Positions 48,088-58,989 of a stretch of DNA of 64,000 nucleotides are shown here, piece by piece. The stretch's first letter is position 1, and each line of letters begins with the position of its first letter. The stretch is from Clavulina sp. PMI_390 (lineage: Eukaryota > Basidiomycota > Agaricomycetes > Cantharellales > Hydnaceae): assembly GCA_015039315.1 (NCBI GenBank), contig WIDE01000008.1, forward strand, positions 193,722 to 257,721, given 5' to 3'. Under the pieces are notes generated by a model. That model saw nothing but the letters and a program-made list of their open reading frames with translations, was not told the DNA's origin and did not search any database. Both the position numbers and the translations under genes were made by a program.

Positions 48088-48922
48088 CGAGGGGGTATGG
48101 AGACCCACCTGACATCAAAAACCTTGATCTTTGAAGTGATCCATCTTACAGTTCTCCCATGTACCACTACTCCGTTTGAATCGAGGTAGTCATAGGGGAG
48201 AGCTTCCTTCGCCAAGCGTCAGCGGGGATGCCAAGAGCGCCACAAAAGAAGCATCGGAGTAATACTATACCATTAGAATGGCTGCCCCCGGTCCTATTAA
48301 CAGAAGGGACTCGAGTTATTGGAAGGTAAACTCTAGTTGAGATATGGGCTGTAGACTGAAGTCCAGACTAAGTGCTCAAGAGTAGCCGCTAGAAACTACG
48401 CTGAGCTGGGCGTCATTCCCCTAACTGGTACGTATGTGATGCAGATCACAGTGACAGGTTTTGCCGAATAGGTTACAGAAGAGCATGGAAAAAGTCTTGG
48501 ATTCAGTGCTCAACGGCATATTCATCGCTGCGATGGTGAGGGAGGGGCCGGGATGTCTTGGCGTGCGGGGTTTTTTCGAGAGGGTCGGTCCGGCTGGGTA
48601 CTGAGAACTCCAACGGATTGGCTAGTGTTTTGATGAAGTTTCTCTCAACGAAGTGCAATCATGCAACAGCAGTCCGAGGAGTTCCCGAATGGTCAAAATA
48701 TCAATCTTGAGTGGGAACATCGGAATCTAGGCTCTCAGTAATGGCACTGAAATCCATTACCGCAAAGGGATAGATGTTTTTTCGAGGCACTGGCAACTCT
48801 TCGTCAGAGTATGTTGTGGACGCTCCGGTTGGATTGAATTGCCGAACCGTCTCAGTCGAACATTCACACTCGAACACATCCCTGTTCCCTGACACCTGAC
48901 ACCTTCACCAACACAAGCGACT
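48088..48922. other. Intergenic region
   Basis: 835 bp between divergent genes. The left two thirds belong to the duplicated upstream region of the GH28 copies; the right end is the promoter of the dehydrogenase gene. No gene is seen. Confidence 0.55.
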
Positions 48923-50300
48923 ATGGCAAACCTCGTTGCTCATGGAGTTAAGACCCTAGGCGTCCTTGGTTAGTACTAGAATCAGCTTTTGTGCTCTCAT
49001 TTGCTGATTGCGTGGATGATTCTCCAGGCGGCGGCCAAATGGGCCTCGGCATCGCCTATGTGGCTTCCGTTCGCGCTAGGCTACCAGTTCTGATTCACGA
49101 TAGATCAAAGGAGCAAATAGAAAAGAGCTTGAAGCTCATGGACACTCTGTTGGCCAAGGACGTGAAGAAGGGCAAGCTTCAGCAGGCTGATGCTACAGAA
49201 GCACGAGAGCGCGTCACGGTTGTTGACAGCATCAGCGATTTTCGCGATGTCGACATGTGTATTGAGGTATGACATCAAGCAGTACCGTTTAGAAAAGTGG
49301 GAAGCTTACTCACCGAGGTGTCACTTTACAGGCCGCCTCAGAAAATTTCAGCTTGAAACAGCAGTTGTTTGGGAGTCTCGCCAAGGAGCTACGGCCAGAT
49401 GCCATTCTTGCCTCCAACACATCTTCGATCAGTATCACCAAGATTGCTGCAGCTTCGATGCCCCCAAACGTGACCGCAGTATCTCCTGAAGGTCTTGCCT
49501 CCGCATCCCGCGTTGTCGGTGAGTAATGGTGTTGTACTTCATCAACCACCACTGACCTTCAAGTCCGCCATCGATCGATATAGGGATTCACTTCTTCAAC
49601 CCGGTCCCAGTTATGGTACTTAAGGTCCTATAACATAGTGGGTCCTATATGCTGACAACCAAATTGACCTCATAGTCCCTCGTCGAGTTAATTGCTGGGC
49701 TGCAAACATCTCCAGAGACTCTAGAGCGCGCTCGCTCGTTTGCTGTCGCATGCGGGAAGGAGGTCACCGTCTCTAAAGATGTGCCCGGCTTTGTTTCTAA
49801 TGCCCTGTTGATGCCGTTCTTGAACGAGGTATGTCACATGTTGATATTCACACTTCATTTTACTCATCGTCGAACGTCTCCCAGGCCATCATGCACCTTG
49901 AGAAGGGCATCGCTACCCGAGATGATATTGACAAGACTCTTCGTCTCGGCATGGGTCACCCTATGGGCCCGCTCACACTAGGTATGCGATTCACTATTTT
50001 CTCCATCAAAGCTTCATCCACTAACTCTATATTGGTTCCACAGCCGACTTGTACGTCCCCTACAGCTGATTCCTCCCTAAAGTATTCTACTCACTAACGA
50101 GTCTGTTACACTCCCTGTGAAGCATTGGCCTTGACACGTGTCTCGCGATCCAACGGACGCTTCATGAAGGGACTGGGGACTCCAAATATCGCCCTGCAGT
50201 CCTTCTCGAACGGATGGTCGACGCTGGGTGGCTCGGAAAGAAGTCTGGGAAGGGCTTCTACACCTACGGAGAGGATGGAAAGCCGCTGCCAGACCAGTAA
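48923..50300 (+). CDS. 3-hydroxybutyryl/3-hydroxyacyl-CoA dehydrogenase
   Basis: NAD-dependent enzyme that interconverts (S)-3-hydroxyacyl-CoA and 3-ketoacyl-CoA in fatty acid or butyrate metabolism. ATG at 48923 starts [20 protein letters not shown], whose GxGxxG loop binds NAD. Further blocks: [53 protein letters not shown] with the catalytic His, [37 protein letters not shown], and the C-terminal domain end [20 protein letters not shown]. It stops after LPDQ at 50300. About 320 residues and six short introns, normal for the single-function family. No peroxisomal SKL-type tail is visible and no clear mitochondrial presequence, so location is open. Confidence 0.93.
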
Positions 50301-50529
50301 TTGATAGAGCTGGAACAAGCAAGGCTCGCACAGATGGATGAGAATCACCCTTGATCATATCTCACACCAGCACCGTTACACCAACCATGTTCCAGAACCC
50401 TCAATGAATATGTAGTTATAGGACAACAACCGCGTCTGAATATTTCTACATAATAACCTATATTCGCAGCCGGATAAAGAACCATCTCACGTCTCTATGA
50501 AGTCTGCCATCACTACAAACACCCAAACC

Positions 50530-52594
50530 TCAACTTCGGCCAGCCGACGAAAGACTTCGTTCCTCTCTCAACACCCGCATCTCCTCACGCATCTCCCGTA
50601 ACATAGCACCCAGCTCATCAATTTGCCGGCTCAGAGCTTGTTCGCTCTGCCGACTTAGCCCCGACGCATCACCAGATCGAGAGGTACCAGGAGCATGTCG
50701 GAGTCGAGCTGAGGAAGATGATGCTGGTTCTGGGGTAGCGTATCCAGACCGCGGGGGCGCGCCAGTGCTCGGGCTGCCTTCTGCAGCGTCGAATTCTATT
50801 ACGGGTGTAGAACCACCGCGCTGGCTTGAAGGGGCGTTGCGCTTTCGTGGTGGTAGCGGCATGCGGCTTCGGATGGGCGAGCTGTTGGTGTTTATGAACA
50901 TAGCTAGGGAATCTTGTCGAGTGTGCGAGTTTTCCAACTATCAGAAAAGTAGTGTGCAAGGAAAGCCGACACTGTCAGCGCAATTGATGAAAACAAGCCT
51001 GTCGTGAACAACGACGTACCCCTCCCTTCTGCGCCATTGTCTCCCACAATGCAGAGAACTCTCGCCCAAGCACGAATGATGGCAGAGCAATCAAAAGCAG
51101 GCCGAAAAGCAGCAAGGGCAGGGTGAACAGCCGGCCAAGTATGGAGTGCGGAAGCATCTCGCCGTATCCGACGGTTGTGATCGCTAGGAGAGTCAAAAGG
51201 TAATCGTCAGGAAGTGCACACGCAGCCAGCATAGAGTAGTGCTTGAGGTCAGTACTCACTAACGAGGACAAACCTGGGAACAGATACATCTCAATCAAAT
51301 GAAGAAGCACGATACAAAATCTAGACATACCATGCAGCGCCTGGGATGCTAGCGAATTCGGAAGGGTCTCCATTGACATCAATGAACGTCTCCAATGCTT
51401 CGTCCCACGTCCCCCGTTCGGCGAAGTACCTATGGAACAAGGACGGTAAGAACGCGATTCACAACTTTAGCTGCACAAGCTCGAGAATGATACTTGTACA
51501 TACAAGAGGGTGCTGAAAACGACCAGCACGACGAGTGCAAAGAAGAAGAGAGCAAAAAGGGCATCTTTACTCCGCTTCATGCTCAGGTACATCACTTCGA
51601 TCGTTCTGAATAGCCGCCAGTCAATACCAAATCCTGGAATCACAAAAACCTACGACAACAAACGCACAGGAGGATAGTACTGCTGTACTTGAATGGCCGG
51701 AAAACTCGGAGTAGACGAAACGTCCGGAGGATAGAGAACCGAAAGAAGGCAGTCTAGAAGGAGGGGAACATATCGCGTCAAGCCGCATCAGAAAAGAGAC
51801 CCATCAGGCGGCAGACATGGAAAGACGGAAACACGTACCGTATCCGCCTGTATAGCGATCTCGACATAGTAAGGGACGACAGCAAGTAGATCGACAATGG
51901 CGAAGAAGCTCCACAGCCACCTCCAAAACTCGCTCCAGCTCGCGCTATGCGCATACGCCCGGCATGCAAATTCGACAGTGAAGCATACGACGAGGGCAGT
52001 TTCGAGGCCGAACCAGAGCCCCGATGGTGCGCGCGCAAATGGAGGGAGAGTTTCAAGGATGGTGATTATTGCAGAGATGATGATGAGGGAGGTGGTGAAG
52101 ACGTGGATAGCAAAGGCACTTTGAGATGAGGTTGGGTCCTCTAGGAGGTCGTATAGCGTGCGCATGAGTCTAGTATGTCATTCGGTCACATGATTCAGTC
52201 ATTAAACATAATAGAATAATTTGGAGTGGTGGAGGTGTATTCGCGCGTGAGCAGGACACGAATACAACGGTTGCCGCGAAGGAGGGGGGCAGACGTACGG
52301 ATGCTGTTTGCCACTCGGAGGATCAAACGGGTCAGGCTGGTCAAAGAACAGTGCACTACGCAGTCCATTTGGATGATTTAGAGGTGCATATCCATTTGGG
52401 CTAGCTACTCTCGGTCCTGCCGCTCTGGACGCCAAGCCCGAGGTGCCAGCTCTCGGTCCTTCATGGCCTTCAAGGTCGTCCATTTCTAGGTCATCATCAT
52501 CGTTTTGTTCTAATCGTGTCTGTATTTGAGGTGGATACCGATATTGGGCTGATGAGCTGGGTCCTGCTGTAGGACGAGGAGGGGTGAACGACAT
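50530..52594 (-). CDS. Voltage-gated potassium channel (Kv type)
   Basis: Six-helix Kv channel of the plasma or an internal membrane. After a hydrophilic N-terminus (MSFTPPRPTAGPSSSAQY) come S1 (FAIHVFTTSLIIISAIITIL), S2 (ETALVVCFTVEFACRAYAH), S3 (WLWSFFAIVDLLAVVPYYV), the voltage sensor S4 with spaced arginines (RFSILRTFRLLRVFRPFKYS), S5 (ALFALFFFALVVLVVFSTLL), the pore helix, the filter TTVGYGE and S6 (LFTLPLLLFGLLLIALPSF). The C-terminus is disordered and ends with a coiled coil (LSRQIDELGAMLREMREEM). The pore helix is split by a 14 nt exon at 51260-51273. The filter has GYGE where most K+ channels have GYGD. With the TRK and HAK genes it is the third potassium transport gene of this window, though 40 kb away. 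Confidence 0.92.
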
Positions 52595-52824
52595 TTAGAC
52601 GGGTTGTTCTGTTTGCAACGAGGAGCGTGGGATGATGGCCAAACACATCGGCTCATCAGCCTCAGGTCAGCAACATACATGTGATTGTATCAATTCTTCA
52701 GCAAGCAAAGGAATGCAGGGATTTGACAAGCTTCTAAACCCTATCCGCTAGCTCTGATTAATTTCCGGACTCATATTCCACTGTGGTTTGTTCCCGTCCG
52801 CATCGTCCCATCTCTCCAGATGAC

Positions 52825-54304
52825 TCACAACGAAGGAATTATCTTGGTGCGCACCCCTTTCACCGCCTCTGTATTCACGATCATCCCTTCAGTACCAGCT
52901 CTTAGCTGTGTCTCTGCCGGAATTGACGTACCAGGAGCAAGATACGGTGGAGTTGGCGATAGTACTTCGCTGGGGGAAATTGTGCTATCGGGGTCCCAAG
53001 CAGCCAAGTATGCCTTGAAGAATGCTCCCCAGGAGGCATCCCGTGGTATATGGTGGCCTTCATTAAAGATTGTCACCCATTAAAATCTTAATGAGCAAGG
53101 TTGATATAAAGAGAAACGCAGCTCACCGCCTTCGTGCCACTCCACTCTTGGATTCTGACACGCATCGATGAGCGGCTGCGATCGCTTTTTGCCAACAATA
53201 AAGTCAGTTTTTCCAATGATATGGACCGTCGGCGTGGTGACCAGTTCGTCAAAGATATGGGTGACAGTTAGGTCGAGTGTTTTCTGGAGGGGCGAGATAA
53301 ACTTAGAAGACGTGGGCATGGCCCAAGAGCCAATATACTCACGAAACCCGCCATGAATATGCCAAATTTCCTAATGAATACCCAGGAAGAGATTAAGAAA
53401 ATCTGAAAGGTCAATAAATGAGCTGAACACACATTGGGATGTGATTAATTTTGACTTTCGGCAACGCATCAGGTCTCTCCAGCTGAATGTGATAGGACAG
53501 GGTAAGCCAAACGATTGAAAGAGGGAGCATGTTGCACGAACCATAGCCACGAGAAGAGCAGCCAGAGCACCTCCTTGGCTAAAGCCAAGAACCCCCTTTA
53601 TCATCACGCAATTTTCGCATATATCAGACCTCTTGGCCTTGAAAGATTGACGAGAAGGACATATATACATCGAACGGCACCTCTTGTTCCTCCAGTAAGG
53701 TCTTGACGTATACCAGTGAAGGATCCAGGTTGTGATATATGGTCTTGTCTGCATTCGAGGTCCACCATGACCGAGGGATTAGTTTTGGGGGAGAATCTGC
53801 CGTAATGGATTTTTGGGGTGGTCGGGGCTCAGAGGGGGTATCTGATAGATCGAAGGCGTGAAGCAGGATATGGGGTGGATCAACAATAACTGCGGTTGAC
53901 AAGTTGGCCGAGGTATTCAGTGACCAACAGGACGGAGTGTCCAGCCGAAGGGTTTTCAGTGTCCGGCGGATGAGTTCACATGGAAGTTCACAAGGCCACA
54001 AGAAAAGTCAGCACAAGTATTTGCAGCAGGGTGAACTGTCAGTGGTACCGAAATCAACTCCTTCACACTGCTTTTGTATAGCAGCAAACTGCATATTCCA
54101 GTCAATTTGATGTACATAAGGCGAGAGCGTAGCACGCCGATATATTAGGTTATGGAGGATCAAGAATTACAAAGCGACCCAACCAAAAGGACAGAACCGT
54201 AAGACGAGTCGTTCTTCTCATCTTAAGTGGATCATAATGACTTTACGGCGGAAGGTGATAGCATTCTGGCCATATCCAGGAAGACAGACGACGCGGACAA
54301 CCAT
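52825..54304 (-). CDS. FSH1-type serine hydrolase, copy 1
   Basis: Alpha/beta hydrolase of the FSH1 (family of serine hydrolases) group. ATG at 54304 gives MVVRVVCLPGYGQNAITFRR, then after a short intron FAAIQKQCEGVDFG, VIVDPPHILLHAFD, and PRSWWTSNADKTIYHNLDP. The nucleophile elbow is GVLGFSQGGALAALLVAM. After an intron beginning GTTCGT comes QLERPDALPKVKINH, then MKFGIFMAGF, TPTVHIIGKTDFIVGKKRS with the acid Asp, and EGGHHIPRDASWGAFFKAYL with the catalytic His. A short extra tail of about 45 residues ends at 52825. All triad residues are present. The substrate is unknown; family members are involved in esterase activity and secondary metabolism. A close tandem copy follows upstream. Confidence 0.85.
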
Positions 54305-54697
54305 GGTCTGTGAGTGCGGGAACAGTCGAGGAAGTGGTCAAGGAGGAATTGCACGTGTCTTGTACCGAGGTCGGTGTCAACAACGTCGATCCAAACACCT
54401 CGGGCTGCTCAGTACGCTCTTGCTCAATGTCAATTCTGAGTTATTGGGTTGTTTACTTTGAAAGAGAAATGCATAATTCTCGGTCCGTTATTCGTGCTGT
54501 AGACCATTTTGCCAACCCTGAGTATGAATGGCGTCTATTGAATGTGATTGCAGATTGGATACATTTCCATTACGACAGCAGCAAAGATTTCATGGCTTTG
54601 ACATAGCCCTAAGCCTGCCCCTAACTCTAACTTACCGCCTTGTAACGCATCTTAGAAGCTCTATCCGCCTTCACATCAACACGGCTCTCGTAATCAT
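54305..54697. promoter_or_regulatory. Promoter region of FSH1 copy 1, duplicated with copy 2
   Basis: 393 bp between the tandem hydrolases. A 21 bp block at 54376-54396 (plus strand GTCAACAACGTC then GATCCAAAC) is identical to 56249-56269 before copy 2; each starts exactly 72 bp from its ATG. Further similarity reaches at least to 54590. Confidence 0.6.
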
Positions 54698-56177
54698 TCA
54701 GAGAGAAGAAACCATCTTGACCTCAGCATTTTTCAGTGCTGCTTCGGTCAAGAGCATCCCCTCCGGAGCAGCCCCCAAAGGAGTCTCCGCCGGAGTCGAG
54801 GTGCCCGAAGCCAAGTGTGGTGGAGTCGGTGACGGAACTTCGCTCGGAGATGTCGTGCTCTCGGTATCCCAAGCGGCCAAGTACGTCTTGAAGAAGGCTC
54901 TCCAAGAGGCTTTGGATGGGATGTGGTGGCCTACGATGGTGATTAGTGCTCATTGAGATTCTGGCAAGTAGGATCAATGAGAATCTTACCACCCTCGTGC
55001 CACTCCACTCTGGGAGCCTGGCAAGCATCTATGAGCGTCTGTGATCGCTTTATACTGACAATAACATCAGTTTTCCCAAGAGCGTGGACTGTTGGTGTGG
55101 TGATTGGTTTCTCAAAGATCCGGCTGATAGATAGGTCGAGTGGTTTCTGAAGGTCCGAGTGAGTCTAGAGTAAATATCGTGCTGAGGAAAGCAAGATGCT
55201 CACAAAACCCGATACAAATACTCCAAACCTCCTGGTAAGGACCAAACGAGACATTGAGAAGTCAATCACCGACAGTCAAGCTCAGTACAGCAATCGAGTT
55301 CATACATTGGGGGATGGTTGATCTTGGCGCTCGGTAAATCATCAGGTCTCTCAAGCTGATAAGGCAGGGGGATGGGGTCAACCAAGCAGCTACAAAGAAG
55401 TGGCGAATAGCACGAACCAGGGCGACAAGGAGAGCAGCCATGGCAGCCCCTTGACTAAAGCCGAGAACACCCTATATCACAGATCGGAATTTGGATTCGT
55501 GAGGACGAGGGACCTTGAGACGGAAGGAAACGCAACATACGTCAAATGGTACTTCCTGTTTCTCCAATAATGTTTTGATATACACCAGCGTAGGATCTAA
55601 ATTGTAGTATATTGTCTTATCTTCGTTCGCGGTCCACCATGCCCTAGGAATAAGTTCTGGAGGAGAATCAGCCGTTATAGGCTCTGAGGGTGGTTGGGAG
55701 GCGGATGCATCCGATGGATCGTGGGCTTGGAGGAGGATGTGGGGTGGATCGGCAATAACTGGGGTGTTTCAACGTTCGGTGACCAGCCGGGCAGAATGCA
55801 CAATTGAGCATTGAGCGATCGTTATTTCCCATTAGAGATTGAAAAAGAGTTCGCAGTCCAATGCAAAAGTCAGCCCAAGCAGTTGCAGTGGGGTTAATTG
55901 TTAGGAATACCAAAGTCGACTCCTTTGCACTGCTTTTGCACGGCAGCGAACTACTTGATCCGAGTCAGTCAACAAGTGAAAGACGGGTTGTTTTACGCGG
56001 ATGTGATATAAAGAAATGTTGTGCGCGATGAAGAATCGTGATGAACCCCGGGAGAGGAAGAGGAGGTAGTGTAAGATCGCTGGTTTTTGTCAAGTACAAG
56101 TGGATCGGCATCACTTTACGGTGGAATGTGATGGCATTTTGGCCGAACCCAGGAAGGCAGAGAACGCGGATACCCAT
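54698..56177 (-). CDS. FSH1-type serine hydrolase, copy 2
   Basis: Tandem paralogue of the gene at 52825, with the same intron positions. It starts MGIRVLCLPGFGQNAITFHR at 56177, then FAAVQKQCKGVDFG, VIADPPHILLQAHD, PRAWWTANEDKTIYYNLDP, the nucleophile block GVLGFSQGAAMAALLVAL, LERPDDLPSAKINHPPM, MRFGVFVSGF, and GGHHIPSKASWRAFFKTYL. The tail ends VKMVSSL at 54698 and is well conserved with copy 1 (SPTPPHLASGTSTPAETPLG). All catalytic residues are intact. The same length (1,480 bp each from ATG to stop) and conserved introns point to a recent duplication. Confidence 0.86.
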
Positions 56178-57165
56178 GACTAGCCACTGCGAGAACTGTT
56201 GAGGAAGGCGAAGAGGATTTGCTAAACGTGTTTGGCACCGAGCTCGGCGTCAACAACGTCGATCCAAACAAACTTGCACTGCTCCGCTTTCGCTGCTCGG
56301 TTTGCTCAAGCTTGATAACACTTCTGAGCGATAAGATTGTATACTCTGGAGGGGGGAGGTATACTGCTCGGGACCGTTTTGGATGCCGTACACCACTTTG
56401 CCACGTTCCTGAGTAGGGGCAACACCTCCGACCGTGGAAGATTTGATTGAGCGACAGACTCAACTTTATCACCTCTGTTAATACCGGGAAGATTGGTGCG
56501 CCCCTAGGCCACAGCTTCCCAAAAGCGAGCTTTCAAGCCCCCTGGAGCCAATGCTAAGACGCGTATCTGATGTTGGGAATATGGACCGCTCAATTATTGT
56601 TGACCTTGTCACAGCTTGTCAACGTCAAATCGCTCCGCCATGCATTTTGTTGACAATCAACCGTGTCCATTGAATGTGATTGCAAACTGGATATATTTCC
56701 ATTGCGGCTGCCCAGACCGCAAGTGTGAACTGGCACCACCCCATCTCAATCGATGAACGTATGCACATGTCCACGCACACTTATTCGGAACATTACGTCC
56801 GTGACAAATATCTAAACTGCATCGTAACTCATCGCGATCTATACGGCATCAACGACTCGTGTAAAGCGCTCGAGACCCCTGCACATCATCCTTGATGCGA
56901 GTGCAAGACGCTGCTCGTACCGACGAGGCTTTGAGCAAGTGACCACTCGTGTGAGATCAACACGGCCAGGGTCTCCACTCGACTTGACTGTCGCGCTCTC
57001 ACCGCCGGATACAGATATCCGCTTGCAATTCTCTGATCCATTTTCACGAGCTTCTGGGATGGGCTTGGTCAATTATTTGCGAGCGGCCTTATATGTCCCC
57101 AGACGAATAGTCAAAGAACTAGTAGTTTCCCCCTCGTCCCCCACGTTGAGAAAGCTATCATCGTC
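56178..57165. other. Divergent intergenic region
   Basis: 990 bp. The part next to 56177 is the FSH1 copy 2 promoter, matching that of copy 1. A stretch near 56665-56720 (TTGAATGTGATTGCA) repeats at about 54538-54590, a further trace of the duplication. The right end is the promoter of the peroxidase gene. Open frames here are not supported. Confidence 0.55.
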
Positions 57166-58432
57166 ATGTCTCTCTCATCGCTCAGCTTCACCCCCGCCCC
57201 TGCGCACGTCGTCGCAGGCCATGAGTACCAGGCACCTGGATCGTCAGTCCCACCTCTTCATTCTTGTCAACGCGACCACCACCGTTTGAAACTGACATGA
57301 TCTCTGCACTCTTTGTCGACAGCGGTGCCGCCCGGAGGTGAGAAGGATATCATCTAGTGAAGACATCTAGATGCTCCTCAACTGACGTATGCCCACCCGC
57401 TACTATTCGCAGTCCTTGCCCCTTCCTGAACACGATGGCCAACCATGTGAGTTTGTTTCCGTGTCACATTTTGAATCAAGTTGAGTGACAAATGTGTTGA
57501 CTGTCAAATGGCCTCTTCATCCAGGGCTACATGTATGTCTCTTGCCAAACCTCCCTCCCTCTTGTGCTCTAACGCCCACGAACCCCTCATAGTAACCGTT
57601 CTGGGCGCTATGTCACCCTCTGGTCCGTTACCAAGGTTAGTCACTGAGCGAATTGAGTGTTGGAAGTTTAGATGTCTGAAGCATCCATCATTATCTAGGC
57701 CATGATGGACTGCTACAACTTTAGCTTCCCATTGGCCCTCTTCGTTGCGTCCGCTGGCATCTACACTTCCGCTGCCGTAGGCTTCAACCCTTTATGGTTC
57801 AGCCTTGACCAGCTCAAGTGGCACGGACCCATCTCCGTCGAGCACGATGCCTCTCTTTGTATGTCATCTCTAACAAAATTTGAGTCCTCTGCCGAATCTT
57901 CCACTCACAATTCTTTGGATGACCACCTCATCTTCCAATCAAGCCCGTCTTGACCATGCCGAAGGCGACGCTTTCAACCCCAACCCTGATCTCATCGAGA
58001 AGATGATCACGTTCGCCAAGGCGTCCAACGGGTCTGCGTGCCCCGACGGGCTCTCTCCCGAAAACTTTGCTGACTACCGCGTCTTCCGCGAGAGCACCTA
58101 CCCCGTCAAGGACCTCCCTGGTGGCATTGGTACTGCACTCAGGTGTGGTGAGGTCGGTCTTATTATGGGTGCATTGGGCAGGGGCGACTATGAAGTCTTG
58201 GGCGTGAGTCTCTCTCCATCCACTTGATGATTTGCTCTGAACCATGCGTCCCGCTCCGATTCTCTAGCGTCGCATCAATCCCAACTGGATCCGATCCTTC
58301 TTTGGACAGGCCAGACTCCCTGATGACTGGGTCCGCCAAGAGCGCCCCGTCTCCCTCCAACAGGTCAGCGACACCACCGAGAGGGTCAAAGAGTGCATGG
58401 CGGCCACCCGCGAGAAGTCCAAGAGCAAGTAG
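57166..58432 (+). CDS. Heme-thiolate peroxidase of the chloroperoxidase family
   Basis: Relative of chloroperoxidase and unspecific peroxygenases, enzymes that use hydrogen peroxide to oxidise or oxygenate organic substrates through a cysteine-ligated heme. ATG at 57166 starts MSLSSLSFTPAPAHVVAGHE; short exons then give SPCPFLNTMANHGYI, where the Cys of PCP is the expected heme ligand. Next are RYVTLWSVTKAMMDCYNFSF, FNPLWFSLDQLKWHGPISVE, and EHDASLSRLDHAEGDAFNP, in which EHD corresponds to the acid-base/metal-binding motif of chloroperoxidase. LSPENFADYRVFRE and RRINPNWIRSFFGQARLPDD follow. The stop is at 58430-58432, after about 275 residues. There is no signal peptide, unlike secreted peroxygenases, so an intracellular role is likely. 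Substrate unknown. Confidence 0.87.
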
Positions 58433-58989
58433 GAAAAAATACCATGATATTCAAGCTTGTTTGGCAGAAGGAAGAGAGAGAAGGCTCGACGGTTGGATGA
58501 CTGAGGAGGATGGGGAGTGCATTTTACTTGAATGTTATCTAGAGGCACTCGGACTGCCATTCACTCTCTGTCATCATGTATTTCGAGCCTCAACCTTGTT
58601 TATTTCCTCACTCGCTGTCTGGATTCAGAGTGATATGTATATATGCCAAAGCGACTCATAAATGCCATGTATTTCCATCATTTTTGCCGAACCACCGAAC
58701 GACTGACGGGAACTGAACCAATGCAAGAAGGTAATTCATAGAATATGGGAGCAGAGAGAGAATGAGATAGATACATAGGCTGAGGAATAATACATAGGAT
58801 GCGGTAGAAATGACAAGAATGAAGAATTTCGTGGCATGTCGTGAGTCATCGTCGAATACAGTCTAGACTATAGGATGGATGAGGATACAGGGACATAGAC
58901 GGAGAGGATCGGCAGATTAGATGCAAGGGTGAGTAGATGGGGGAGCAAGAAACAAGGCATGTGAAAGTAGGCGGTTACAAGGCGGGTGT
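58433..58989. other. Convergent intergenic region
   Basis: 557 bp between the stop codons of the peroxidase (+) and myosin (-) genes. It is purine-rich near 58720-58810. No gene is seen. Confidence 0.55.

Noticed and set aside
52825..54304. FSH1 copy 1 as a frameshifted pseudogene
   Set aside because: The apparent frame breaks disappear once introns with GTTCGT and GTGTGT donors, shared with copy 2, are removed; the catalytic triad is complete.
56116..56472. Open frame running upstream across the FSH1 copy 2 start
   Set aside because: It is out of frame with the hydrolase; the similar frame before copy 1 is explained by promoter duplication.
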